Part shown: positions 18,639 through 26,243 of the stretch, in pieces
How the letters are laid out: each line of letters starts with the position of its first letter
Position numbering within the stretch: the stretch's first letter is position 1
Assembly: GCA_023429985.1 (NCBI GenBank)
Contig: JAEZCV010000043.1
Location: forward strand, 1-36,094
Length of the DNA: 36,094 bases
Reading direction: 5' to 3'
Source: Bacteroidota bacterium
GTDB lineage: Bacteria > Bacteroidota > Bacteroidia > Chitinophagales > Chitinophagaceae
Position numbers and translations under genes: made by a program
The notes under the pieces: generated by a model
Database searches by the model: none
What the model was told of the DNA's origin: nothing
What the model saw: only the letters and a program-made list of their open reading frames with translations

Positions 18639-18736
18639 TTGGTGGGGGTGAGTGGTGAGTGGTGCGGCGCTTATGCACTGTTTCTCCGCTCTGTTCCTCT
18701 TTCTGTTATTGTTTCTGTTTTTTTTAAAACTCATTT

Positions 18737-19225
18737 ATGTCTTCACAGCAGGCGCCTATAATTATGTATACAGATGGTTCTTCTCGGGGGAATCCGGGAC
18801 CGGGCGGTTATGGCGTGGTGCTGATGTATGGTTCGCGGAGACTGGAATTATCAAAAGGATATCGGCATACCACTAATAATCGAATGGAATTGATGGCAGT
18901 AATTGCCGGGCTGGAAGCCATGAAAAAAACGGGATTGCAAATCACCATTTATTCCGACAGCCAGTATGTTGTGAAAGCAGTAAAAGAAGGATGGCTCAAT
19001 AAATGGATGGCCACCAATTTTGCCAAAGGGAAAAAGAACAAGGATCTATGGGTGAAATTTTACAATCTTTCCAAACTTCACCATCTCAAATTTGTATGGG
19101 TAAAAGGTCATGCTGAAAACATTTACAACAACCGCTGCGACGAACTGGCTACTGCTGCAGCTGATGGTTCAGACCTTGATATTGATAAAGGTTATGAAAT
19201 GGATCCCAACCAGTTGCTGATGTAG
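18737..19225 (+). CDS. rnhA: Ribonuclease HI
   Basis: 162 residues. The RNase H fold is evident from IIMYTDGSSRGNPGPGGYG onward. The four carboxylates of the active site are visible as D13, E51 (NNRMELMAVI), D74 (YSDSQYVV) and D135 (NNRCDELA), with the flexible His at 125 (WVKGHAEN). The central basic stretch (NKWMATNFAKGKKNKDLW) matches the substrate-handle region of the E. coli-type enzyme. It cleaves RNA in RNA-DNA hybrids in the cytoplasm. The start at 18737 (MSSQQAPIIMYTDG) gives the usual N-terminal length. It follows the carboxylase gene by about 100 bases of skewed G-rich then T-rich sequence. Confidence 0.96.
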   Translation: MSSQQAPIIMYTDGSSRGNPGPGGYGVVLMYGSRRLELSKGYRHTTNNRMELMAVIAGLEAMKKTGLQITIYSDSQYVVKAVKEGWLNKWMATNFAKGKKNKDLWVKFYNLSKLHHLKFVWVKGHAENIYNNRCDELATAAADGSDLDIDKGYEMDPNQLLM

Positions 19226-19237
19226 TTTATTTATTTC

Positions 19238-19305
19238 TTCGCCACAAAGGCTCGAAGTCGCAAAGTGTTAGTTTAAAATTCTTCGTGCCCTGGCGTCCTG
19301 GTGGC
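19238..19305. repeat. Dispersed intergenic inverted repeat of the GCCAC...CTTCGTGCC type
   Basis: Left arm GCCACAAAGGCTCGAAGTCG (19241-19260) and right arm CTTCGTGCCCTGGCGTCCTG followed by GTGGC (19281-19305) are imperfect reverse complements. The element lies between the convergent rnhA and DUF6580 genes and may act as a two-way terminator. A further 9-bp hairpin with one bulge is at 19367-19392. A degraded relative of this repeat (rich in GCGCAAAGGA) is near 26355-26400. Confidence 0.6.
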
Positions 19306-19401
19306 AAATATATTCGTCTCAAAAAGACACCGATGATGAAAAGTGACAGAATAATTAAGGTTCTAAGTGATTTAGCGATAATGGCTAATCACACTATACT
19401 A

Positions 19402-20001
19402 TTAATGAACTTTCACTTCCCTAAGGTCAGGCGATCCCTTGGTAATTAAAGCATAAGCTCCAAACAAAATACCACAGAAGAAAAGATCACCCATAAATAA
19501 ATTACCGTAAAAATTATTGATCATTCCATAATCCCTGAAGAATGCCAGCCCATCAGCATAACACATCATCAGTCCTTCAAAGGTCCTGGGTCTTGCATAT
19601 CCGCCGCCACCCATCCAAACTACCAGGTTGGAAGCAAGGAAGAAAAGAATGGATCCGCTCAATGAAAAAGCAGTAATACGCAGGAAGCTGATCTTCTTCA
19701 TTAAGAATCCGAAAAAGGTAAGTCCACCAATTAATATATAATTCAGCACCTGGCCATCATAAAAACCGGAAATCTCCGTCATGCCATTCATATATAAAGC
19801 CTGGTAAACCAGGTCGCTGATCAACATAGAAATCAAAGGAAGGATCAAAGCCCATTTCCTGTTCTTAATGATTGCACCGGCAAAAATAGCCATTGCTATC
19901 TGTGGCGTAAATCCATAAGGGCGGTCAGGCCATGCGCGGTATAATGAAGCAGCAAGTATCAGAAGTCCAAAAGCAAGTAATAGCGATTTATTCAGTTTCA
20001 T
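19402..20001 (-). CDS. DUF6580-type polytopic membrane protein
   Basis: 199 residues with about five predicted membrane helices. The N-terminus MKLNKSLLLAFGLLILAASLYRAWP and the motifs RPYGFTPQIAMAIFAGAII and LPLISMLISDLVYQ match the DUF6580 family of putative transporters. This family resembles the S-components of ECF-type vitamin importers. Further features are a Gly-rich loop (WMGGGGYARP) and an FYGNLFMGDLFFCGILFGAYAL segment near the end. No ECF energy-coupling genes are close, so a transport role is inferred only from the fold. A good promoter element precedes it at 20021-20028. Confidence 0.8.
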   Translation of the reverse strand: MKLNKSLLLAFGLLILAASLYRAWPDRPYGFTPQIAMAIFAGAIIKNRKWALILPLISMLISDLVYQALYMNGMTEISGFYDGQVLNYILIGGLTFFGFLMKKISFLRITAFSLSGSILFFLASNLVVWMGGGGYARPRTFEGLMMCYADGLAFFRDYGMINNFYGNLFMGDLFFCGILFGAYALITKGSPDLREVKVH

Positions 20002-20020
20002 TCCGGATGTTTTATCGGGG

Positions 20021-20028
20021 CAAAAATA
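20021..20028 (-). promoter_or_regulatory. -7 promoter element TATTTTTG with -33-like CTTTAG
   Basis: Read on the minus strand, TATTTTTG matches TAnnTTTG and lies 19 bases before the ATG at 20001. CTTTAG, 19 bases further upstream, approximates the TTTG -33 box at the expected spacing. Confidence 0.6.
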
Positions 20029-20057
20029 AAGGAACTATGTTTTAAAGCTAAAGATTT

Positions 20058-21239
20058 TTAGTCACCGGGAATTAACACCCTGAACAGGCTGCAAGGTTGC
20101 ATTAGATCCAGCTGCGTTTCCTCATCCTCCGAAACATACACCGCTTCTCCATTTTTAATGGTCATTACATTATTATGGTATTTGATCTGCGCTTCGCCAT
20201 ACTCCATCCACCAGATTTCTCCCGCATGTGCATTTATTGTAATTTTTCCGGATGTTGCTGTGTGCTGGTGGAGTTCAAACTCTTTTACCGGAGCTTTAAA
20301 AATCTTATGTTCCGGGTCCGACGCATTTAAAATCCGTGGGTTCACACCTTCAAACAAAACATATTTCAAAAGTTCTTCTACGTCTATATGTTTTTCTGTA
20401 AGTCCTGCACGCAGCACATTATCCGAATTAGCCATCACTTCAACATTTACGCCTTCGAGGTATGCATGCGGAATTCCCTGGGCCTGGAAAATACCTTCAC
20501 CTTTTTTTAAATGAACAAGGTTAAAAAAGTACATAGAGAATATGCCACGGTCAAATTGACCTTTACTGCAAAAATCCTTTACAGCTCTTGCGGCCCAGAA
20601 ATCTTCTGATGTTTTATCCAGTTCGCCATTTTCATATAAGGGGAGAATTCTATTTGCAAGAGGCTCCAGCAACGCATCAATTTCAATTTGAGGAAGACGC
20701 ATGATAAATTCATACAACCGCTTATAATCATTCCCTTCAAAATATTTATGCAAAAAACTAAGTTCTGGCATGCACTCTAATTGGTTGTTTAATTTTCTTT
20801 CGTTCTTAAATCCATGCAAAAGGTAAAAATCGCCCAGGGCTACCATCATCTCTGGTTTATGATTGGCATCTTTATAATTTCGGTTAGAAGCATCAATAGG
20901 AATGCCTGCTGCATTTTCTCTTTCGAAACCTTCAATGGCCGAAGCTTTATCCGGGTGCACCTGTATTGAAAGCATTTTTTTAACGTCAAGGATTTTGAAC
21001 AGGTAAGGAAGATCGTTCCAAACATGCTGAGAATTTTCCCTTGAAACAATGGGATTTTGCTTAAGGTAATCATGGAGGTTTTGCCCACCTTCAAGAAATG
21101 AGGGATGGCTGGGATGTGCACCCAGCCAATATTCTGCAAAGGGCCTGGTTTGGTTTTCTACTCCTAAAAAAGTGGGAATGTATTCAAATCCTCCCCATGC
21201 ATAATGCTGAACAGCGCCTTTGATCTTAAATAAAGCCAA
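20058..21239 (-). CDS. manA: Mannose-6-phosphate isomerase, class I
   Basis: 393 residues if translation begins at the TTG at 21239, giving (M)ALFKIKGAVQHYAWGG, the usual N-terminus of class I enzymes. An ATG at 21272 is in frame but would add 11 odd residues and overlap the divergent yraN start. The zinc-site motifs are visible: LSIQVHPDKASA (Gln and His ligands), NHKPEMMVAL (Glu) and QGIPHAYLEG (His). The enzyme interconverts mannose 6-phosphate and fructose 6-phosphate in the cytoplasm, feeding GDP-mannose for glycans. TATCTTTA on the minus strand, about 16 bases before the TTG, could be the promoter, which supports the later start. Confidence 0.9.
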   Translation of the reverse strand: MALFKIKGAVQHYAWGGFEYIPTFLGVENQTRPFAEYWLGAHPSHPSFLEGGQNLHDYLKQNPIVSRENSQHVWNDLPYLFKILDVKKMLSIQVHPDKASAIEGFERENAAGIPIDASNRNYKDANHKPEMMVALGDFYLLHGFKNERKLNNQLECMPELSFLHKYFEGNDYKRLYEFIMRLPQIEIDALLEPLANRILPLYENGELDKTSEDFWAARAVKDFCSKGQFDRGIFSMYFFNLVHLKKGEGIFQAQGIPHAYLEGVNVEVMANSDNVLRAGLTEKHIDVEELLKYVLFEGVNPRILNASDPEHKIFKAPVKEFELHQHTATSGKITINAHAGEIWWMEYGEAQIKYHNNVMTIKNGEAVYVSEDEETQLDLMQPCSLFRVLIPGD

Positions 21240-21260
21240 TTCAAAAATTTTCTTAAAGAT

Positions 21261-21614
21261 ATGGCAGCGCATAATGAACTGGGAAAACGGGGCGAAGATT
21301 TAGCAGCAGAATTTTTCAGGAAGAAGAATCATATCATCCTTAACCGCAACTGGCGTATGGGTAATCATGAAATTGACCTCATCACCATCCATAACAAAGT
21401 GCTGCATTTTATAGAGGTGAAAACCCGGTCGGCAAAAAAATTTGGCTTTCCTGAGGACAGTGTCAATAAAACCAAGTTCCGCTTCCTAAAATATGCTGCT
21501 TCCTCCTACCTGAATATACATGGAGGCTTTAACCAGATACAATTCGATATTCTTTCAATTAATATCGTGGGCGAAGAACATGAATGCTTTTTAATTGAAG
21601 ATGTATTCTGGTAA
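21261..21614 (+). CDS. yraN: UPF0102/YraN family nuclease-like protein
   Basis: 117 residues, the normal family size. The PD-(D/E)XK nuclease-like residues are visible: E12 (GKRGEDLAAEF), D39 (GNHEIDLI), and E52 with K54 (FIEVKTR). The family is widespread and often linked to DNA processing or recombination, but its biochemical role is not settled. It diverges from manA with only 21 bases between the proposed start codons. An ATCTGCGT-family repeat follows its stop. Confidence 0.92.
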   Translation: MAAHNELGKRGEDLAAEFFRKKNHIILNRNWRMGNHEIDLITIHNKVLHFIEVKTRSAKKFGFPEDSVNKTKFRFLKYAASSYLNIHGGFNQIQFDILSINIVGEEHECFLIEDVFW

Positions 21615-21623
21615 CTTATAATA

Positions 21624-21780
21624 GAACGCAGATGAACCAGTATCTTGCAGATTTTCGCCGATAGTTTCAATTTAATTGATAAATTTTCAGGGTAACACAA
21701 TTGAACTTTCGCGAAAGAATCTGCGATTGTCCGGCTAATTTGCGCCATCTGCGTTCTATGTGATCATCTGCGTTCCATAA
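21624..21780. repeat. Dispersed ATCTGCGT-family repeat, copy 2
   Basis: The left arm GAACGCAGATGA (from 21624) and the right arm CATCTGCGTTC (about 21747-21757) are inverted copies. A second right-arm unit, ATCATCTGCGTTCCATAA, runs to 21780. The element fills the space between yraN and the lipoprotein gene and ends 12 bases before that gene's promoter box. Confidence 0.75.
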
Positions 21781-21792
21781 ACCACAAAACCC

Positions 21793-21800
21793 TATTTTTG
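21793..21800 (+). promoter_or_regulatory. -7 promoter element TATTTTTG
   Basis: An exact TAnnTTTG match 15 bases before the ATG at 21816. The expected mRNA leader is about 10 bases. The -33 region falls at the end of the adjoining repeat and is weak. Confidence 0.55.
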
Positions 21801-21815
21801 CTCCAACTGTTTATT

Positions 21816-22460
21816 ATGAGAAATCTTATTGTTCTACTTGCCGCCATTTGTTTTTTTACTTCCTGCAGTAACAGTGGCGATGGCGCACAGACATTTTGCG
21901 ATACTGCCTGCAGAAAAGATTCATTTCACTTCCGGGCAAATAATGAGTTGGAATCCATGGTTAGTATTGGCATGAAAGATTGTATAGCTGATACAATTGT
22001 ATGGACACACCGCTACATGGACTTCAATCACCAGATGGCCATGAAAGATCTTGCTAAACAGGATGTAAGAATTCATGAAAGTGCTATTAAATGCGTTATA
22101 CAGGATACAGTTCAGGCATGGCTTACCTTTAACGATTGCACTACAGGCAGGGGATTTTTATTTAAACTTCCTTTTGGAAAACAAACAGGTATTTCACAGA
22201 TCACCGGCGCCCTGAATGATTTCGATCCCAAATTCTCTGTTGCCGAAAATTTAAGGGCTTATACCGACAGGGGTTCTGTATATGTTATTAATATTGAAAC
22301 CGGCGGACAGGACCTCATGACCTTTGGTGAACAATATGATATAGACTTCAATAATATTCATGAAATAGTGGATTCGGTGAACATCACGCCTACCCGCATT
22401 TATGTGAAGTTGTTGAAAAACGGTAAAGAAGTGCCGCTGGAAAAAGCAATCAACCTTTAA
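21816..22460 (+). CDS. Predicted lipoprotein, unknown function
   Basis: 214 residues from ATG at 21816; a TTG at 21798 is in frame but falls inside the promoter box. The N-terminus MRNLIVLLAAICFFTSCSNS is a lipoprotein signal with lipobox FTSC and Cys 17 as the likely lipidated residue. The mature part has three further Cys in a short stretch (FCDTACRKDS) and appears beta-rich, with no recognised domain. It precedes xerD by 11 bases and may be cotranscribed with it. A location in the outer or inner membrane, facing the periplasm, is inferred. Confidence 0.75.
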   Translation: MRNLIVLLAAICFFTSCSNSGDGAQTFCDTACRKDSFHFRANNELESMVSIGMKDCIADTIVWTHRYMDFNHQMAMKDLAKQDVRIHESAIKCVIQDTVQAWLTFNDCTTGRGFLFKLPFGKQTGISQITGALNDFDPKFSVAENLRAYTDRGSVYVINIETGGQDLMTFGEQYDIDFNNIHEIVDSVNITPTRIYVKLLKNGKEVPLEKAINL

Positions 22461-22471
22461 TATCTTCTTCT

Positions 22472-23371
22472 TTGTGGGAACCTTATAAAAAAGGATTCAA
22501 GGCCTACCTGCAGCTGGAAAAAGGACTTTCGGCAAACTCCATTGAAGCCTATCTAAACGACCTGGATAAGCTCACCTCCTTTCTCCTTGCCAAAGACCTG
22601 GATCGAAATCCTTCTGAAATTGTACTGGAGGATCTTCAGCAATTTATTCAATGGATTGCAGAACTGGGTATGACCTATTCTTCCCAGGCAAGAATCATTT
22701 CCGGCATCCGCACTTTTTATAAATATTGTTTACTGGAAGATATTGTTTCCAACGATCCTACCACCTTACTGGAAGCGCCGAAGTTAAAAAGACAACTTCC
22801 CGATATTTTAAGTTTTGAAGAAATTGAAAGCATCATTAATACTGTAGACCTAAGTACCGGTGAAGGTGTGCGCAACAAGGCTATTCTTGAAACCCTGTAC
22901 AGTTGCGGGCTTCGCGTGAGCGAACTGGTTGAATTGAAATTATCGCAGTTATATTTTGATGTTGGGTTTGTGCGGGTAATTGGAAAGGGAAATAAAGAAA
23001 GACTGGTGCCAATTGGCAGCAGTGCCATGAAACATATCAAAATCTATAAAGAAAATGTTCGTACCCACATAACCATTCAGCCAGGTGAAGAAGACATTTT
23101 ATTTTTGAACCGGCGCGGCAGGCGATTGTCGCGCGTGATGATCTTTTTAATAATTAAAGAGCTGGTGAAGCTGGCGGGAATTGAAAAAACCATTTCACCA
23201 CATAGCTTCCGGCATTCCTTTGCCACACATTTGGTTGAAGGCGGTGCCGATTTAAGAGCAGTACAGGAAATGCTGGGTCATGAAAGCATCACCACCACCG
23301 AAATCTATACACATCTCGATCGTGAGTTCCTAAGAAAAACGCTGGAACGGTTTCATCCCGGGTTTAATTGA
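22472..23371 (+). CDS. xerD: Tyrosine recombinase XerD/XerC type
   Basis: 299 residues from TTG at 22472; no ATG lies close to the expected N-terminus (M)WEPYKKGFKAYLQLEKGLS. The N-terminal SAM-like core-binding domain spans residues about 1-90 and the catalytic domain 105-295. All catalytic residues are present: R148 (GLRVSEL), K172 (GKGNKERLVP), H244 and R247 (HSFRHSFATHL), H270 (MLGHESI) and Y279 (EIYTHLD). The length and motifs match the housekeeping recombinase that resolves chromosome dimers at dif with FtsK. No integrase-like extra domain, att site or phage gene is nearby, so a mobile-element role is unlikely. Assignment to XerD rather than XerC is by resemblance. Confidence 0.93.
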   Translation: MWEPYKKGFKAYLQLEKGLSANSIEAYLNDLDKLTSFLLAKDLDRNPSEIVLEDLQQFIQWIAELGMTYSSQARIISGIRTFYKYCLLEDIVSNDPTTLLEAPKLKRQLPDILSFEEIESIINTVDLSTGEGVRNKAILETLYSCGLRVSELVELKLSQLYFDVGFVRVIGKGNKERLVPIGSSAMKHIKIYKENVRTHITIQPGEEDILFLNRRGRRLSRVMIFLIIKELVKLAGIEKTISPHSFRHSFATHLVEGGADLRAVQEMLGHESITTTEIYTHLDREFLRKTLERFHPGFN

Positions 23372-23389
23372 TCAATTGAAAAATCAGCA

Positions 23390-23416
23390 CTGATCTGCTC
23401 CATCTGCATTCCATAA
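23390..23416. repeat. Degenerate ATCTGCGT-family repeat, copy 3
   Basis: CTGATCTGCTCCATCTGCAT and the following TCCATAA match one arm of the repeat family with several changes. It lies between xerD and the sigma factor gene and has no inverted partner. Confidence 0.55.
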
Positions 23417-23455
23417 TCTAACTGGCTTTCCCAACATTTTTATTAATTTAGGCAC

Positions 23456-24046
23456 TTGCAATTCCTCAAAGCAATACCATCCAACACGCCCGACTCCGAA
23501 CTGGTAGCAGCCTATAAAAAAACAGGAGATAAGAACATTTTGGGTGAATTATATGCCCGCTACATGGACCTGGTATATGGTGTTTGCCTGAAATACTACA
23601 AGCAACCAGAGGATGCACAGGACAGCACCATCCTCATTTTCGAGGAGCTCTGCACCAAACTGTTAAAACATGATGTGGAGCATTTCAGGGCCTGGCTGCA
23701 TACACTGGCAAAAAATCACTGCCTCATGCGCCTCAGGGCAGGAAAAAAGCATAAAACCGTAGATTTTGACGTTGCTCTTGTGCAATCGGAAGAAGAACTG
23801 CATCTGAACGGGGTTCTTGAAAAAGAAGAAAACTTTAAAATGCTTGCCCACTGTATGGATCAACTTGATAACGATCAAAAACAATCCATTGAACTTTTTT
23901 ACCTTAAAGGCAAATGTTATAATGAAATTGCATCTTTAACGGGTTTGGAGTGGAATAAGGTGAGAAGTTATATTCAGAACGGGAAACGGAATCTGAAGAT
24001 CTGTATGGACAAACAAAAGGCAAAATCTGTTTACAATAATGAGTGA
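23456..24046 (+). CDS. RNA polymerase sigma factor, sigma-70/ECF-like
   Basis: 196 residues from TTG at 23456 ((M)QFLKAIPSNTPDSELVAAYKK); the first in-frame ATG is far inside region 2, so a TTG start is likely. Region 2 covers residues about 15-90 (LGELYARYMDLVYGVCLKYY, AQDSTILIFEEL, FRAWLHTLAKNHCLMRLR). Region 4 covers about 130-185 (LDNDQKQSIELFYLKGKCYNEIASLTGLEWNKVRSYIQNGKRNLK), a clear helix-turn-helix. It directs RNA polymerase to a small regulon. Its stop overlaps the next start by 8 bases (ATGAGTGA), pairing it with a membrane anti-sigma-like protein. A TAATTTAG sequence just upstream may be the promoter. Confidence 0.88.
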   Translation: MQFLKAIPSNTPDSELVAAYKKTGDKNILGELYARYMDLVYGVCLKYYKQPEDAQDSTILIFEELCTKLLKHDVEHFRAWLHTLAKNHCLMRLRAGKKHKTVDFDVALVQSEEELHLNGVLEKEENFKMLAHCMDQLDNDQKQSIELFYLKGKCYNEIASLTGLEWNKVRSYIQNGKRNLKICMDKQKAKSVYNNE

Positions 24047-25124
24047 TCAACATACATATTCGTCTTTTAATGCTGCTGATTTTGAAAGATATCATTCCGG
24101 AAAAATGTCTTCCGCAGAAAGGCATGCTTTAGAAAAAGCCGCCCTGGAAGATCCTTTTCTTGCAGATGCCATAGAAGGATATGTATTTACCACCACACCT
24201 GCTGCCGACCTGGATGAGATCAGAAAAAGACTGGAAGGTGAAGAAGAAAAAGCCAGGGTAATTCCATTCTTCCGATCCAATAAATTCATGAGAGCTGCTG
24301 CTGTAATAATGGTATTGGCAGGTGCAGGATTTATGATCACGAGGTTTGCATTTCAACCCCAACAGGACATAGCATTAACAGATACAAAGCCAACGGTTGA
24401 AAATTCAGCTAAGGCTATTGACAGTACTTCGCTCGTAGCTTCGCCCACCATTTCGCTGGAAGAGGAAGCAATTGAAATGGACCAGGCGAACAGCAAGCCT
24501 TTAACTTATTCACACGAACCCCAGGCTCAAACCAGGGAAAAGAAGGAAGTTGCTGATGTTGATCCCCCACCTGTAGAAATCATGCAGGAAAGAATTGATA
24601 ACAGGAATGCTGCATCTGCGAAACTGTCCAGAAACATGACAGCAGCAAAAGAAACAGCAGCTGTTATAGAAGCACAGGTTTCAAAGGATTCTATATCTCA
24701 ATTGTTGCAAAGAGGGTTTACAAACGCCCGCGTAGTGCGAGGCGATTCCATTACAAATGTTACCATCGTTTTACAGGAATCGCCCAACAATGTTACCGAG
24801 GAAGTAGTTTTGAACAGGAATACAAACCGTATTGTTCCCAGGGCTAATATCATTATAGAAGAACCCGAACCTTTGCTGGGATGGGAGCACTATAACAGTT
24901 ATGTGATGGGGAACCTTAAAGATCCCAGGGAATTGAAATCAAAGCCTGTTGAAGGCGAAGTTGAATTGAGTTTTGATGTGAACAATATTGGAGAACCGGT
25001 AAATATCAAAGTTGAGAAATCGCTCTGCTCCACCTGCGATGCTGAAGCCATTCGCCTTTTAAAAAATGGACCGAAGTGGAAAAAAACCCAGATGAAGAAT
25101 GTGAGGGTGAGTATTTTGTTTTAG
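24039..25124 (+). CDS. Membrane anti-sigma-like protein with C-terminal TonB-C-like domain
   Basis: 361 residues. Residues 1-85 are cytoplasmic and include ADFERYHSGKMSSAERHALEKAALEDPFLADAIEGY, the short helical segment found at the start of many Bacteroidota anti-sigma/TonB-like proteins. One membrane helix follows near residues 87-104 (AAAVIMVLAGAGFMI). A low-complexity acidic periplasmic linker leads to a last 85 residues that resemble a TonB C-terminal domain (GEVELSFDVNNIGEPVNIKV, DAEAIRLLKNGPKWKK). A CSTC pair sits within this domain. The overlap with the sigma gene implies coupled translation and a joint role: the protein probably holds the sigma factor at the membrane and senses the envelope, or contacts an outer-membrane transporter. 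Anti-sigma function is inferred from position. Confidence 0.8.
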   Translation: MSDQHTYSSFNAADFERYHSGKMSSAERHALEKAALEDPFLADAIEGYVFTTTPAADLDEIRKRLEGEEEKARVIPFFRSNKFMRAAAVIMVLAGAGFMITRFAFQPQQDIALTDTKPTVENSAKAIDSTSLVASPTISLEEEAIEMDQANSKPLTYSHEPQAQTREKKEVADVDPPPVEIMQERIDNRNAASAKLSRNMTAAKETAAVIEAQVSKDSISQLLQRGFTNARVVRGDSITNVTIVLQESPNNVTEEVVLNRNTNRIVPRANIIIEEPEPLLGWEHYNSYVMGNLKDPRELKSKPVEGEVELSFDVNNIGEPVNIKVEKSLCSTCDAEAIRLLKNGPKWKKTQMKNVRVSILF

Positions 25125-25144
25125 AGGTTAAGGGGTTTTTAGAG

Positions 25145-25223
25145 TGTTTAGGCGTTTAGGTGTTTAGGTGTTTAGGCGTTTAGGTGTTTAGGCGTTTAGG
25201 CGTTTAGGTGTTTAGGTGTTTAG
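25145..25223. repeat. Tandem 8-bp repeat YGTTTAGG, about 10 copies
   Basis: Ten head-to-tail units read TGTTTAGG or CGTTTAGG, the last one lacking its final G. C and T alternate irregularly at the first base, and the rest is invariant. An inverted match (CTAAACGCCTAA) lies at 25389-25400 beside the DUF2911 stop. Two more direct units lie at 26316-26330. The array follows the anti-sigma gene stop by about 20 bases. Confidence 0.95.
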
Positions 25224-25228
25224 AACGA

Positions 25229-25274
25229 CCAATCTGCGATCATCTGCTCAACCTGCGTCATTTGCGTTCCATAA
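25229..25274. repeat. ATCTGCGT-family repeat, copy 4
   Basis: AATCTGCGATCATCTGCTCA followed by ACCTGCGTCATTTGCGTTCC and ATAA. This is the fullest single arm of the family in the window and abuts the tandem YGTTTAGG array. Confidence 0.8.
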
Positions 25275-25335
25275 TTCCATTGATTATTTCGTTGCGAGAC
25301 CTTGGTGTTTCTAAACGGTTAAACAGAAGTATAAA

Positions 25336-25361
25336 AAAACAGGAACCTCAGTTCCTGTTTT
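25336..25361. terminator. Bidirectional intrinsic terminator
   Basis: AAAACAGGAAC, loop CTCA and GTTCCTGTTTT form an 11-bp perfect stem with an A run before and T run after. It lies between the convergent anti-sigma-like and DUF2911 genes and can end transcription from both sides. Confidence 0.85.
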
Positions 25362-25366
25362 CTAAA

Positions 25367-25385
25367 CCTGCCTGCGGCAGGCAGG
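25367..25385. repeat. CCTGCC/GGCAGG palindrome
   Basis: CCTGCCTGCGGCAGGCAGG is a perfect 9-bp palindrome around one G, directly after the terminator. A half copy (CGCAGGCAGG) is at 26411-26420, upstream of the same DUF2911 gene. Confidence 0.8.
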
Positions 25386-25406
25386 CGACTAAACGCCTAA
25401 AAACAA

Positions 25407-26243
25407 TTACTTCAAATTAGCCAGCAATTTCTTATTCAATTCAATATAATCAGCGTTATTGAATTGGGTGGCTATGTCAAGAGATTTCTGAGCAGCTGTT
25501 CTTGCTTCTGCTTTCTTACCCAGTTTGGCAAGCGCATTTGCTTTTTGATGGTAAACCCAGAAAGCATTGGGGTTTTGTTCAATGGCCTTATCCATCCAGG
25601 TAACTGCCTGGTTAAGATCCCTGCCTGTTTCAACATAATACATGGCTGCCTGGAAATATGGACGGTTATCTTTATTCATGGCATTGTTGATCTGTGCCAT
25701 CACTTTTCCATCAACATCAGTTTTAATAGGAACATTCACACCCACATCATCCCAGGCAATCTGAAGGTCGATCTGGTTTGAAGTTACATTGGCAAACTGC
25801 ATCTGGAAAGTTTCATGCTTTTCTTCCAGTTCCTCAGCTTTAACTTTAATACGTGCGGCATCCATTTCCTGTTTGTAGGCGGCAGGACTCGTTACATCCA
25901 GTTGTTTTGAAAAGATTACGGTCCATTCGTCTTCACCCGGAATAGTAAGCAGGCCATATTTGCCGGGAGCCAGTTTGGTTCCTCCTACATTCACTGTATC
26001 GGAAAAATTTATGGTGGTGGCATTGTTGGCACCAGTACGCCAAACCTTATTATAAGGTACAAGGTCGCCAAATATCTTGCGGCCTCTCATACTGGGCCTT
26101 GAATAAGAAAGTTCTATACTTCCAATACCAAAATCCTGCTTAATGGTTTGTGCAGTACTTGGTTGTGGGGTTCTTATTTGCTGCGCTTCAGCAGCACTCA
26201 AAAGGAACATAAATGCCGAGCAGGCAATTAATTTTTTTAACAT
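25407..26243 (-). CDS. DUF2911 secreted protein with TPR-like C-terminus
   Basis: 278 residues with signal peptide MLKKLIACSAFMFLLSAAEA. Residues about 25-180 match DUF2911: IKQDFGIGSIELSYSRPSMRGRKIFGDLVPYNKVWRTGANNATTI, then LAPGKYGLLTIPGEDEWTVIF. Residues about 195-275 hold two TPR-like helical repeats (AAMYYVETGRDLNQAVTWMDKAIEQNP, FWVYHQKANALAKLGKKAEARTAAQKSL). The family is common in Bacteroidota and its function is unknown. The protein should be periplasmic. It is probably transcribed alone, with its own promoter at 26262-26269 and a strong terminator at 25336-25361. Confidence 0.92.
   Translation of the reverse strand: MLKKLIACSAFMFLLSAAEAQQIRTPQPSTAQTIKQDFGIGSIELSYSRPSMRGRKIFGDLVPYNKVWRTGANNATTINFSDTVNVGGTKLAPGKYGLLTIPGEDEWTVIFSKQLDVTSPAAYKQEMDAARIKVKAEELEEKHETFQMQFANVTSNQIDLQIAWDDVGVNVPIKTDVDGKVMAQINNAMNKDNRPYFQAAMYYVETGRDLNQAVTWMDKAIEQNPNAFWVYHQKANALAKLGKKAEARTAAQKSLDIATQFNNADYIELNKKLLANLK

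Noticed and set aside
18639..18736. G-rich then T-rich spacer before rnhA as a possible regulatory RNA
   Set aside because: It is low-complexity sequence with no stable hairpin or promoter match; nothing specific can be supported.
22472..23371. Tyrosine recombinase as a sign of an integrative element
   Set aside because: Length and motifs match housekeeping XerD. No att repeats, phage genes, tRNA or other mobility genes are nearby, and base composition does not change.
25145..25223. YGTTTAGG array as a CRISPR array
   Set aside because: Units are 8 bases head to tail with no spacers, and no cas genes are present.
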